Below are positions 20,923 through 32,688 of a stretch of DNA of 64,000 bases, piece after piece. How positions within the stretch are numbered: the stretch's first letter is position 1; each line of letters opens with the position of its first letter. A program made the position numbers and the translations under genes. Under the pieces are notes generated by a model, which made no database searches, had not been told where the DNA came from, and worked only from the letters and a program-made list of their open reading frames with translations. Source of the DNA: Ilex aquifolium (Eukaryota > Streptophyta > Magnoliopsida > Aquifoliales > Aquifoliaceae); the NCBI GenBank assembly GCA_951799425.1, contig OX637402.1, positions 7,406,001-7,470,000 of the forward strand. The letters are read 5' to 3'.

Positions 20923-22506
20923 CTAATGTGGCGCAGGTGCCTGCTGTTGAGATGGTATCGGTGGAAGAGCTCGGTTCTGGTTGTCATGGGCAACAAAGCG
21001 ACGCAACTGTCCTCGTTGGATTAGGAACTTGATCTCCTTCTTTAACTGAATGCAGTCATCAGTATGGTGACCATGGTCCCTGTGGTAGTCACAATACTTT
21101 GTGGGGTCTCTCTTTGCTAAATCAGCCTTCATCCGAGGTGGCCACCTCAGGAACTTCTCGTTTTGGACCTCATACAGAACTTGGGATATAGCTGCGGCGA
21201 GTGGGGTGAATTGCTGAGGTCCGTACCTAGGCTGCAGCTCAGGCTGCATGGGGCCCAAGCGGTCTCTAACATTTCCTCTTCTCTTCGGGGAGCGATCTCT
21301 ATCCCTCTTTGGGGACCTTTCTCGCCCCTTTTCTTTCCTGGGACTTCGGTCCCTTTTCTTCTCTTCTTTTTCCTTCTCCTTACGTGAGGATGTACTTCCC
21401 ACCTTGGAAAGGAGTGCTTCTTCACCGTTTATGTACTTTTCTGCCTTGGCTAACACCTCAGTCATGCTTGCTTGAGGGTTCTTGGATATAGAGAACATGA
21501 GATCCTTTGACTGGACTCCCAATCCGGCAATGAAAGCAGTAATGGCAAACTTTTCGTCAGGGATATCTACCTTCAGAGATTCTGAATTGAACCTCTGAAC
21601 GTAAGATCGCAGGTTCTCATCTGGCCTTTGTTTTATATTTAATAGATAATAGCTCGGCTTCCTATAGATCCGAGCTCCGATGAAGTGTGACACAAAGGAA
21701 ATAGAGAGTTCTTTAAAAGATGAGATTGAGGCTGGGGGGAGCCTATTGAACCATGCTAAAGCTGACTCCTTCAGGGTGATGGCGAAGGCCCTACATCGTA
21801 CAAGATCCTGGTACCCATGCAACTCCATCTGGTTTTTGTAGGTGTTAAGGTGATCCACAGGGTCTTTTGTCCCATCGAAAACCTCTATCTGAGGCACTCT
21901 GAACTTCGGAGGAAGGGGAAAATGTAGTACCCCGGGAGTGAATGGGGATTCAGTTTGTTGCACCAAGGCATCCATCGTTACAGGGGTTTTGACCTTCACT
22001 GCTTCTCTCACGTGGCTGAGCTCTTGCTGGATATCCTTGAAGCGGTGCTCCCAGTATTGCTCCATTCTCTCTTATTGAAAAGGAAGGAAATCATTCCTCT
22101 CCAATCCTCCATTCTGGCTTTGTGCTTCTTCATTAATCCCCCTCCTAGGTGGCTGATGGGGTGCTTGGCTGTTTTTCCCTCCTTTATTTGCTTCCCTGAG
22201 GGGATCAAGGCATTGTCGTTCCCTAGGAGGAAGATCGTCTGGGCCCCGCCGGACTGGTTGCGTCTGTTGGGGACCTTGTAAGAGCTTCAAGAGCTCCTCA
22301 TTTTGTTAGAGTAAGTGCTGATTGACCAAGCGAAGGGCGTCTAGTTCATTGTTAGGGGGAGGATCTACCGTAGGGGGGTCGTTTTCAGCAGTGGGGATGA
22401 AATCATGAAGGTTTTCCGGTTGCCTCCCACTGGTGACCTCTTGGGGATTTTGCGCTCTTGGGGGATTCATCTGACTTTTACTCATGTTTCGCGTAGAAAC
22501 CATCAA
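20923..22506 (-). pseudogene. Tat gag, with three in-frame stops
   Basis: Gag starts with MVSTRNM near 22506 and runs in a single frame with stops at 22306-22308 (TAA), 22072-22074 (TAA) and 20923-20925 (TAG). The capsid-like region is visible after residue about 180 (FRVPQIEVFDGTKDPVDHLN, ALAWFNRLP, RIYRKPSYYLLNIKQ). A Lys/Arg/Ser-rich stretch (RSPRKEKGRERSPKR) precedes the zinc-knuckle-like CDYHRDHGHHTDDC. The stops are each one C-to-T change from Gln codons in plausible context. Confidence 0.93.
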
Positions 22507-22544
22507 TTACTGAAAAATCAATGTATTTGTAACAAGAACTGTCG

Positions 22545-22562
22545 TTCCCACAGACGGCGCCA
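22545..22562 (-). other. Tat primer binding site
   Basis: The plus strand reads TTCCCACAGACGGCGCCA, three bases from the LTR; it ends in GGCGCCA like a tRNA 3' end. I do not name the tRNA. A related but mutated site is at 52218-52236. Confidence 0.75.
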
Positions 22563-22565
22563 AAC

Positions 22566-23261
22566 TGATGGTGTAAATCTATCGAAAATGAACTAGGGGT
22601 CAGATATGCGTGGAGTTAAGAGTGGTGTCTGAGCTACAAGGCTCGTGTCAAGCAATGCTGGTTGATGCTTAGGGGAATTGAGGAAGGGGAGATAACACAA
22701 CAGAATTACAGTGGTTCACCGGCCTGAGAGCTCGGCTAGTCCACTCTAGAATGGAGACTTTTGCTCCTATATTCTTATTGACGATGTTGAGTATGTTACA
22801 ATGCAGTATCGAGGGTTAGGGTTCTTCGTGGCTCTATTGCCTCTCTCCCCTCTCAATGGAGGCCTACCCCCCTTTTTATAGCCTCTTGCTTACCTCTAAT
22901 CCGATTTTACTTCCTATAATGAAGGGATCTTCCTCCATCTCTCTTCGATCCCGGAGTTACCTAAACTCCATATGGCTTGGCTTTAATGGTCTATATCCCG
23001 AGATCTTTGCCTTCTACCGTGGGATCCTCCTTGATATTTGGAGAGGATCTTGGTTGGTTAAGGGTTTTATGTCTTGGTTCCAGCTTGGCTTCCACTTCGG
23101 AGGTGTCCTCTATCATCTTGATGTCTCCTCGTCTCTTCCCCTATTATCTTGCTCGGGGGAGCCCCAATACTGGCTGGACGAGCTCTGATTATGATTCGGA
23201 TGAGCTCTGCTTTTCTCTGAGCTCCCGAGCTCATGTTTGGGATTTATTTAAGGTATCATCA
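22566..23261 (-). repeat. Tat 5' LTR (696 bp)
   Basis: Bounded by TGATGGTGTA (22566) and GTATCATCA (23261); TGATG and CATCA are inverted. Left border is set by the primer site, right border by the abrupt change to Tekay-type LTR sequence. It contains a TATA box (22871-22880). The partner LTR is outside the window, so the TSD cannot be checked. Confidence 0.85.
22871..22880 (-). promoter_or_regulatory. TATA box of the Tat LTR
   Basis: Minus strand TATAAAAAGG inside the LTR, oriented toward gag. Downstream (minus) there is a plausible R/U5 with a GTGGACTAGCC-type segment. Confidence 0.65.
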
Positions 23262-24992
23262 ATTTCCAAAGCATTAGTACAAACCACACTCAAAAACCCT
23301 AATCTGGTCCGAATTCTAAGTCAATAGTCAAACACCCAATCATATATTTTAAAACATGCTAAATAATCATAATTAACATATGGAATAATTTAAAAGTAAT
23401 TCTGAAAAGCATCACCTGCTCTAAAATTGAAAAATCCTACCTAACTCGATATCTAGATCTAAAATGACCAAAAATAAAATGGTGTTATTTTTCAATGAAA
23501 TTTCATACACACACTCAAATTAACTAATTAAAAGTGAATATAAAGTTTATTTGATAACAATTGCCTAAAAAATGGGTCGAATTGACCATAGAGGGTAAAA
23601 TAGACTTTTTACACCACGTTTTGATCCGGGTGTCAAATTGATCTAGGATTTTACAGAAACCTCCGTAAGGATCTTAGTGTCACAACCCCACCAACCAGGG
23701 GTCCATCCCCTCATGCGCTGATGGGGTCAACTAGACTCCCTTAGTCACCCCCCCTTTCCTCTTTATCTTCAACCTCTATCAACCCTAGGTTTACCCACTT
23801 CTCTTCCAACCACCCCTCTTATCTCATCTTTTTCTCACTACTTAGTGCACATTTTCCCCTTATTTTCAGAGCCCAAACACTCATCTCACACCCCTTTGTC
23901 AAACCCCATAGGTGAGGTACTTCAAATCAAACCCAAACCCAATCAAAATTTAACTCAATGTTGGTTAAAAACATTAACTTTCCACCATTACCAGACCTAC
24001 AACTCCCATTTTCACCCCACAAATGACCCCTAAACCCATTTTTTGAAGCCACCAATAGATTCCTAAGGTCTCTTTTAGCTATTTATGTCCTTCCTTTGAA
24101 GCTCAAGCATCGCAACCATGGAGATCAAAAACCTCATAGCCAAAGCTTCACCTTTACCTCCACCCCACCACAGACCATGGCCAGCCACCAAACCGCCACC
24201 AAAATACTCCTTGAACCCCTAGAACTCAAACCCATCAACCAAATAGACCAATACCTCCCCAATCCTTAAACCCATTTTGGTAAACCCTCACATCCAAAAT
24301 TTTAAAACACAAATTCAAGCATAACCACTTAACCAAATCATAATCCAACAACATCAATGAACCTCTAACATCCTAATTAAGTAATAGCATACCTTAGAAT
24401 GTTCAAAGTTTCCCAAGAGAACCCAATAATTCAAGTGTATATTATTTCTCTCTCTACAGTTCTCTCTTCTCTATCTCCTTCTTCCATGATTTTTCTAAGC
24501 TTTTAACCACCTGCCCCCCCTCCCCCGCACTGTTGACTAACCTTCAAGAAGCTCAGTGGAAGGCATGCGAACTTGGAGAGCTTCCAGCCGACATGCTGGA
24601 AGGATGGAGATGCTTCTAAGGGTATTATGGTAATTTCACCCTTTTGGCCAAATTTCCAAAATTAATTAATTTTTTAAATTACACATACATTAAATTAAAC
24701 ACTAGAAAAATATTAATTTAATTTTTTAACACCAAATTGACCTCCAATTTGACCTGCTAACGTAGCTCTTGTACCCCAAATCACCGGGTATGAACTAAGT
24801 CTAACTTGCCCTAGGGCACATGCCGACTCATTCTCTTTTCACCAGTCGTGCTCCTACCCTCTTTTAACATCACAGTCATCACCAAAACACCTATGCACTC
24901 ACTTTCGGCTATCTATTCTTAGTCCAACTATCTGGCATCCGAACCTCTAACCACACACACACACACTTATTTCTAATTTGGTTCCCGATCAC

Positions 24993-26807
24993 TGATTAGT
25001 AGTTAAAATTAGCTACTTACTATGCCCTTTTTAAGACTAATTATGCTTTAATAGAGTTTCAATGATGACATTTCAGGAGAAAGATTGTACAAGGGCCTAA
25101 AGTAAATGGATACCAAACTTTCATGCAACACCCACGTGTTCTGGAAGAAAATTGGAGAAGTTTGAAACAAGGCATGAACGTTCGAATGCCAATCCCCGTT
25201 CGAACGTCCCCTTGAATTATTTGAGGACCAGACTGCTGAGGTGATGTTACATAGTGTGTTGCAGCTATTCCCTAAGAAGAAAAACAAAGAGGTACTTGAG
25301 TACCACGTTTGAACGCCAATCCACGTTCGAACGTTGGCTTGAATTATTTGAGGACCCCCTAGAAGAGTGCTAGGGCAATGTTATATGGCACGTTGTAGTT
25401 ACTCTCATAGAAGAACAAAGGCCAATTGAGTAGGAAGTTCAAACTCCATCCAACGTTCGAACGCCCATCAAGGAAGACAGGAAACAACGTTCGAACACCA
25501 TCTAACGTTCGAACATTGTTTCCAGACAGCCTACAGAGTGGTTGATTTTCTATCCGGCCTTGGGGCATTCACTTGGACTTTGAAAACCTTGTACTATTCT
25601 TTGACACTTCCTTGCCCCCTCCTCCTTGCCTATAAATACTCCCATTGTAGGAGCTTCAATGAGGACTTGAACTTATGAGTTAGTCTTAGATCTAGACTTA
25701 CACTTGCATACACTTACACTTAGCTATAGATAGATAGACATAGAAGGAGATAGATCATCTTTTGGTTGAGGAGAAAACCCTCCAAAAGTGACTAGCTTTC
25801 TTCTACTTTCATTATTAATTTCATTTGCTTCCATTGTTTGAGCTTCCTTCTTCCCTTAGAGGAGTGAAACTCTTCCACTTTTCTAGAGCTTTACAAAAGC
25901 CGTGAAGGGTGGAACATGATTCACTCATTCTCCATCGAAGATTGGCTCCTTGTGTAGTGTGTTTTCCCTTGTAACTCCTCTACTTGGAGGGATGAGAATC
26001 ACTCACTTTTCTAGCTTTACCAAAGCCATGAAGAGTGAGTAGTTTCTCATTCACTCTTTAGTAAGAGGTGATGGACATGTATAGATCGTTCGAAAGTTAT
26101 ATTTGTGCATTTCATTTATGCTTAATGCTTTATCTCTTACTTTTTTATTGAATGATTGATTGCATCTAGCAAAGCTAAGGTATAGTGTACAACCAATGAG
26201 TCATTTCTATAACATAGATGACTCTTGGCATAGGAAGATTCATTGGTCCTTTCCAAGTACTCTAGCTAGATCTTCATGACTACCTTTCAATCTTCATCAT
26301 TATTGTGCTTCAACTAAGAATGGAATACCAACACCATGGTTGGATGCCTTGTAGAAACACTTGCTTGTTTGTAGATGGGTTGAGTCTCGGCACAGACAAT
26401 TCTTGTAAATCTCTACAAAGACATCGAAACCGTGCTCTTAATTCTCACAATCCATTTTTATCCTCCGATTAACTTTATGTTGACACAGGAATTAATTGAG
26501 TTCCCAAGCATAAATATAACAACCGGATGGTTGACTACATGTTCAGATCCTCAAGTTAAAAGGTGACTTTTACATTTAAAATTATATTATATTTTGTCTA
26601 AAAAATCCTCTTGGAAAGAATTTTATATTCCGTCCAGGAAAATCCATAAACATCACAACTTTAAATCTCAAATGTTCCAGTCACTTTGGTCTCTGTCACT
26701 ACTTATTTCGAAACACCAACATCAGTTCCCTGTGGATTCGACTCCAGACTTAACCGGATTATTACTACAACTTGACCGCCTGGGTGTACACATTTCGGAT
26801 CAAGCCA
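24993..26807 (+). repeat. Solo LTR, Athila-like (1815 bp, TSD ATCAC)
   Basis: Starts TGATTAGTAG, ends GGATCAAGCCA, flanked by ATCAC at 24988-24992 and 26808-26812. A TATA box (TATAAATA, 25631-25638) gives the plus orientation. Its R-U5 region resembles 54770-55855, which is followed by an Athila primer site and protease remnant; this supports the lineage call. No internal region remains: product of LTR-LTR recombination. Confidence 0.88.
25178..25520. repeat. CGTTCGAACG palindrome cluster in the solo LTR
   Basis: At least five CGTTCGAAC copies (near 25197, 25324, 25453, 25486, 25505) and several one-mismatch copies, 110-450 bp upstream of the TATA box. Part of it is a tandem duplication of about 130 bp (CTTGAATTATTTGAGGACC occurs twice). 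Confidence 0.9.
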
Positions 26808-26831
26808 ATCACCAAATACTAGATCGTTACA

Positions 26832-27065
26832 TATTTTTTTAGAGATACAAGTTTTCTCAAACACATCCAAATCCAAAGAAAGTCTTGAAGATCTGAAGAG
26901 GAAAATCAAGATTTAAAGTAGGATGAGACAACCGCATTCCAAAGGATCATGATCTAGCCTGTGTCAGAGGAATCAATGATCTATGAGGTAAATGACAAGA
27001 GGGTGTTTTTTAGAAGGAATACAAGACAAGACGATATGTTACAATGGGTTATAAGTATTTGAGTT
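26832..27065. other. Short non-coding gap between two LTRs
   Basis: AT-rich, no ORF or repeat recognised. It is the DNA that flanked the Tekay-type LTR fragment before the 27071 insertion. Confidence 0.4.
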
Positions 27066-27070
27066 TCTAT

Positions 27071-29813
27071 TGTAACAACCGCACTTTCAATTAGCTAGTA
27101 AGAAGCTTTAAGTAGAAGGATATGTTGATCTGTGATTGTTTGGTAAACAATCAATTGAAATTATTGGAAACCGAGGAAAGGGTAAAATGGTCTATAGAAT
27201 TTATCGATTCAGTGGGTAGGTTAAGGGTTTTATTTTGGGAAGCATCAGTAGAATTTTATAATCTAATTCACTAGCAATGGAAGTATCTTGAATAAATTAA
27301 CTAAACATAACTGAGTTTGGAAATGTCTAATTAACTTCACATAATTGTATTCTAACTAATCAAGCCACCATTGTTAACTTTTCAAATAGCTGCTTGTGTA
27401 GGGAAAGAAGTGATTGTGTTGAGTAAGAGAGAGAGAGAAAGATTAAATGGAAAATAATGAAACAGAATAAGAAAGAAAAAGACACTTGTCCTTATGCATG
27501 GAAGTGAAGCACATGAGGTGCTTGTGTAGTAAAAGGAGGAGGATAAATATGTGCAAGAGAAAGTAGGACAAATTTTCATTTCTTTTAAATTCCTTAGGTG
27601 AGGGAAGCACATACATAAGATAAAAATAAATAGAGATGAGTAAAACTAAGCATGAGGTCTGATAAGAGACAAACTATAATTGAGTGAACACTTGTCCACC
27701 TTTGGGAGTATATAACATGTAAAGAGTGTAGTGGTGTCTTCAAACTAAAAGGCCACCTTGGTGCCTACCATTCTTAAGACAAAAAAAATTGAGACATATC
27801 GATAAAGAATTAAAAAAAAAAAAAAAAAAAAGAGAAGAGAAGGAGCTGAACCAAGAGGAAGGGAAAAGTGGAGAAATGATCCTGCAAATTCTGGACAACA
27901 GGTGAGTTTCTTGTTCATCCCATAAGCTACGATTCTTTAATGATTCTAGAACTTTGAGGCCATAAAATAGGCTGAAAATGGATTCGTTTAGTTTTGGTTT
28001 CAGTTAAAACGGATTTAAATAATATTTTTGGTGATTTTTGGAAGTTAACCCTAGCATACACCAATAGTTCTGGAAAATATGGACAGCATGTGGTTTCACG
28101 GTTGTTTATATGAGTTAAACTTGGTTTTTGACTCTTAAATTTTTAGGGTTTGAAGTAAATTCATAAAGGGTTATTTTGCCTTTCGTTTCATGAGAAAAGG
28201 ATAAAAAATCGATTTTTGTTGAATTTGTAAAGTTAAATCTAACCTTCTGAAAAGGTTCTAGCAGTTTTTAATGGCTGCTGATTTAGGGTTATTACACTTA
28301 TGTTATAGTTAGATTTTGATGCTGAAATTTTGAGAGTTTAAAATATGTTAGTTAAATATTATTTGTCCTTTGGTTTCATGTAAAAATAAGTTAAAAACGA
28401 ATTATGGTGAATTTCTAAAGATGACTATGACCTGCTGGAACCTTAGATTCTGTGGCTTATGCTCAGTTTTAGAAGTTGTTTTGAGCATGTATTTGGTATC
28501 AAAAAATAGTGATTTTTGGTGGGAGTGAATACCTATGAGTCTGTTTTCATCTCCCACAAGTTTAGTGATAATTGGAGTTATATATAACTTGAGTTATAAT
28601 TCCAAGAAGGTTACCTGCATAATGTATAAAAATAATACACAGGTAAGGTTTGAATGGAATACACCTATGCTAAGTTGGAAATAAATCCTACATGTGACAT
28701 TAAATAGTATTAACCGAGATAGAATGAAGAGATTAAAATATAAAAATAAAATAAGAGAAAAGGACGAAAGGATTTTAATTGTTGTTTGGTACAGGTTTGA
28801 ATTCTCACTTGGCGAGCTTGGCGTACGTGATGACAAAGTTTTGGTTTGTAGTAGGGTTTCTCAATTCAAGAATAGGTGATGCTATTCAAACTTATTTCTA
28901 AATTATTTCATATGTTATTTATGATGCTTTAGGATGTTTTGAAATATATGATTGGGTGTTTTAAATATTGACTTGGATCTGGACTCCGATTAGGGTTTTT
29001 GAGTGTAGTTTGCACTAATGTTTCAAATGAACGAATTGATTATATTACTTGCACTTAGTTGAACTCTGAGATCCTTTTGAATGAAATGTAAGTGCGCAAT
29101 GAACGAGTGACGCAGGGTTAACATTCCAGGTTGAGGTTGTAGAGGGTTTTTCATTAAGTTCGTAAATGCTTGGATGGCCTAGTTGGTCTTCTGACTTGGG
29201 TACCGAATTGTTACTAGGGAGCGTATCTTCCTCGGGGTGCAAGTCCCCCAAAAGGTTGGATCATATGCTCTTATAGACCCTGAATGGTCTATTAAGATGA
29301 TCACCTACTGGTGCAGCACTTTATTGACATTGTGATCGTTTAAATACTTTCGTCAATGTTTTTTTGCTCTATTAATTATGTATTAAATGAACTATTTTGA
29401 TAATTGCCCAATAATGTAAAATTATGCTATTTTCAAACTTATTTGCTTGGAAATTGAGTTATTCTATTGAGTTTTTGATGCTCACCCTACAACATTTCCC
29501 TTTTTCAGATTAGCAGGTGACGGGAAATTTCATGATTGTTCGAACTGCCGATTTTTCCTTGGTTATTATCGAAGAACTGAACATGTGTTGTATTGTAAAC
29601 ATCGAGTTGTATGACTATTTGTAACGAGGGGTTATAACTTAATAGTGTATTACATCTTAAGCATGTAAATTATAATAGGTTGGATGTACATGTTTGAAAT
29701 GTATATGAAATTGGTATCAGAGTTTATTCATTATTTAGAGACTATGTTATTTAGCAACTCTGTAGGCTATTAGCGCTCTGAATATTATTATGGAAATGAG
29801 TCGGGGTGGGACA
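27071..29813 (+). repeat. Solo LTR, Tekay-like (2743 bp, TSD TCTAT)
   Basis: Starts TGTAACAACCGC, ends GTCGGGGTGGGACA, flanked by TCTAT at 27066-27070 and 29814-29818. A TATA-like GAGTATATAACATG (about 27706) supports plus orientation. An A-run lies at about 27811-27830. About 90 bp before the end it contains TTGGTATCAGAG (29711-29722), the initiator-Met primer-site sequence, which normally lies outside an LTR. Confidence 0.87.
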
Positions 29814-29818
29814 TCTAT

Positions 29819-30783
29819 TGTCGATTTTAGTAGTGGAGGATTAGGCCAAACTAGGTCGCATTGTGTTTTTCGCAAGGGTTTTCACATAAAAATTGCATGT
29901 CTTATTTTTTTTGTGGCTGGTTATTCTTTGATTTTCAAACACATTAAATAAAATATGTAACTGTATTGAACGATCTTTCTTGATTGTTTGGCATACGATT
30001 TATGTTGGTCGGATGAATTAGGTCATTAATTTTTTTTGGTGCAAAAATATACCCAACCTTTTTATGCAAGCTGATGAGAGCTTGTTACCTTGCTCCCTAT
30101 CACTTTTTTGAATGGTTTGTACAGCTATTGGTAGGATTGACTTAGTTCTTCAAGACTCCAAAGTATGTTTTCGTAGGTTGAAAGACCTAAAAAGAAAGTT
30201 GGAGACCGGAAGGGGGAGTTCCAAGGGTCGAATCTACGATACTTAAGTTATTTTTTGCTAGAAAGGGTCTTAAGATATGTGCAAGGATTAATATTTTTTG
30301 TGTACCTTTGGTCTTCCCCTTGGCTCCCTTTTATAGTATTTTGATTGGACAGTTGGTGAGGAGTAGACTCTAGACTCACCCGTTTGTTCTGGGAAGGAGT
30401 AGACTCCTTGTATTTGGGGATTCTGGCTTTCCTTATCCTTGCAGGACTCATCTAATGAATAAATTCTACTGTTCTGAGTGACGGGAAGGACTCCTTCTAG
30501 TGGAGGAGTCTTTTGAATCCCAAATAAGCTTGGTATGAGGCGGAGACTCCATTCAATTAAGGGGTGTTTGTCTTTTAACTATTTTCTTCTCTAGGCAAGT
30601 TGCTGACCCATTCTTGGGGGTCCTTTGACTTTCAAATTATAGATAATATTATCCAGCTTGCTTTTTTCATGAGCTAGCTTTATGGGGAGAGCTGATTATT
30701 AGGATTGGCTTTTCTCCCAGCTTTTTCAGTACTTGAGCTTAACAAGTCTTCCAATGGTAACATTTTTGAAGGTTGGAGCATCC
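29819..30783 (-). other. Possible Tat-type LTR remnant, no gene
   Basis: No ORF supported. The minus strand has ACTATAAAAGGGAGCC (about 30330-30345), followed by ACTTAAGTATCGTAGATTC and a CCGGTCTCC segment, which resembles the R/U5 of Tat LTRs. Ends were not found, so this stays tentative. Confidence 0.3.
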
Positions 30784-31019
30784 CTTCATTACAAGAATTA
30801 TAGGAAAATCTGGCATTTAATTACCGACGTTTGGTGTAAACGCCACTAATACCGGTGTTTGTGTTTAAATGCCAAAAAATGTTAATAAAAAATAAGAATT
30901 TTTTTTTTTTTTTGACATTTAATTTCTGACGTTTAGATTAAACGCCACTAACAATTGTTAATTTAAAATAATAAAAAGCCTTTTTTCGGTCTCCCCAACA
31001 TAAACCTAAATCGTTTTCC

Positions 31020-31160
31020 CCAATTTATTCGTGCCTCTCTCTCCATCCGACTCCTCTACTCGTCTACTCCTCACCCCGTCGATCTCTCCGTCGACTCCTC
31101 TCCCCGTCGATCTCTCCGTCGATTCCTCGCTGTCCCTCTCTCAGGCGCTGGGTGCACTGC
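31020..31160 (+). other. CT-rich leader-like segment inside the CACTA element
   Basis: C/T-rich with a tandemly repeated phrase CCCCGTCGATCTCTCCGTCG. It looks like a plant gene 5' leader, possibly captured together with the CAMTA-like exon downstream. Confidence 0.4.
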
Positions 31161-31982
31161 CAGTGTGATGACATCAGGTTTTCCTTTGCCCTTGTTTACA
31201 AATATTAAAAAATATATTATTTCACACTACCGAGAAGGTAGTTCAAGGTTGGATTTCAAGTAATTGTTGTCTTGTTCTTTGACATTTTTGATTGGCTAGC
31301 TAGGGATTCATGACTCTCCTTCGCCGTGGATCTCTCTCCAGCAGTGATCATATGAAGTCCTGAAACGCCTTTGCAGCTTCCTTTCCTGCTCTTTTGCGGA
31401 ATCAAGTACTTAATCGAAGCCGAATTCAAGTGAACGCAAGTGAAGTACTTTCTCTAAAATTCGTTCGGTTCTAATTTTTGCTGAATACGAAAAAAAAACA
31501 ATCAGGTGAGAAATCGATTTCATTCTGTTATTTTTAATATTTTATCAGCTTGAATTTATCATTAGGACATTTTATACATCAATACATGTATGCATTATGT
31601 GACTACTTTCCTTTTCGTTTTTTGCCGAGATGTCACCATTTGTTTATATTTCTAGAAGACCGAGTTAGATTCTATTGATGACAATTTGGACAGTGAATAA
31701 TATTGCTACGTTGTTAGTTTTCTGTCAGTATTCAGGGGAACACTTTGTGAATGGAGAAGTTTCTGATCAGAGTTGATCATTGCCAGTGCTTTTCTAGTTG
31801 TTCATTTCATTATCTTGGCAGTTAAAGTTTTGTTGTGATAGTTATAAAACCTGGCTTGGTTTAGTGTAAATCCTGCTCAAAAGTTGCTCTTTCATTGGAA
31901 ATAAAACAAGTTGATCAGAGGTGTTCCAAACCATGCAAACAAAGTTTTCGTAATGCAGCTGCAATGTTGTTCTACGTTTCAG

Positions 31983-32070
31983 GATATAACATTTCTGATC
32001 TGGTTCAAGAAGCCCAAAATCGGTGGCTGAAGCCTGCAGAGGTGCTCTGTATTTTGCAAAAATATTCGAG
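31983..32070 (+). pseudogene. Captured CAMTA-type CG-1 domain exon fragment
   Basis: The frame reads GYNISDLVQEAQNRWLKPAE then VLCILQKY, which matches the start of the CG-1 DNA-binding domain of plant calmodulin-binding transcription activators (closest in my memory to the CAMTA4 type). It is preceded by a splice-acceptor-like GTTTCAG, where the corresponding exon would begin. The rest of CG-1 (the part with the RxFRKDGH block) is absent, and the frame runs into unrelated hydrophobic sequence. It cannot make a functional factor; a short transcript could give small RNAs against the parent gene. Confidence 0.8.
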
Positions 32071-32613
32071 CTCTATATTTTTAATACCATTGTTTATGAT
32101 GTCAGTTATGCTAGTAGAATATTTTATGAATAGTTATTGTATTATCGTATTATTTTTCTCCATGAATATTAAGTATTTACAATCTTATTATTGCTTGATT
32201 TTTGATCTGCGTCAGTCGGTTGTGCTGCATATTTTGCATGCTGTATTATTGTTTTATGTGGAATTCATGTGTTAATTTATATTAAATGTAGGTTCATCAA
32301 CAAAGGAGAGCGAAATTGTAGCGTGTTAATAACCATGCAGCGAAATTCCCACCCAAGTGACTCTCCCTCTTCTATGCCATGCAGCGAAATTCTCCCAATG
32401 ATGGACGTGGTATTGACTGAAACAAAACAAACACCATCTTGACCATGAAACAATGACATTACATATCAGTTTAGCTTAACTGAAACAGAGGAGGGTTTGA
32501 ACTTTCAACAAAGTCATTACCCAACAAAATTCAAGAGAACTTTTGCAACAGTGTAAAAAGCTCCAAAATGGTGTACAGAGTACTAAAAGTAGCACAGAAT
32601 CTGAAATTGGTAC

Positions 32614-32688
32614 CTTTCTCTTGCCACTTTCTGTTGGGTCTTTCTCTGCTTCAGAGCTGGGCCTTTTGTCTCTGACTAGGGTTTTCAT
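32614..32688 (-). pseudogene. Exon-like piece of an unidentified gene inside the CACTA element
   Basis: ATG at 32688 opens 25 codons (MKTLVRDKRPSSEAEKDPTE then SGKRK) ending exactly at AAG|GTACC, a plausible donor. Hydrophilic and codon-like, unlike the surrounding AT-rich DNA, and on the opposite strand from the CAMTA piece. I do not recognise the gene. Confidence 0.4.

Larger units (their letters stand above)
1..23261 (-). mobile_element. Tat-lineage Ty3/gypsy retrotransposon, partial and split by a nested insertion
   Basis: The element reads on the minus strand from its 5' LTR (22566-23261) through gag, protease and RT, is interrupted at 5059-19756 by an Athila element, then resumes with RT, RNase H and integrase down to 2321. 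A plus-strand ORF and a tandem array follow. Its 3' LTR is not in the window, so the left end is open. Lineage is assigned from the second, archaeal-type RNase H after the normal one, the antisense ORF downstream of pol and the 3' tandem repeats, all known traits of Tat/Retand/Ogre elements. The right boundary is supported because sequence from 23262 on aligns (reverse complement) with the Tekay-type LTR at about 28860-29030. Coding regions carry many stops and frameshifts, so this copy is dead by itself. Confidence 0.9.
23262..26831 (-). repeat. Tekay-like LTR fragment, truncated by the Tat insertion and split by a solo LTR
   Basis: Reverse-complemented, 23262-23450 matches 28860-29030 of the solo LTR at 27071-29813 (shared GATTGGGTGTTT, GATTAGGGTTTTTGAGTGT). 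After removing the inserted solo LTR 24993-26807, the sequence ends at 26831 as minus-strand TGTAACGATC, a typical Tekay LTR start. The far end must lie left of the Tat element. The AT-rich middle shows no coding potential. Confidence 0.75.

Noticed and set aside
21147-21425. Overlapping ORFs in other frames within the Tat gag
   Set aside because: Shadows of the Lys/Arg/Ser-rich segment of gag.
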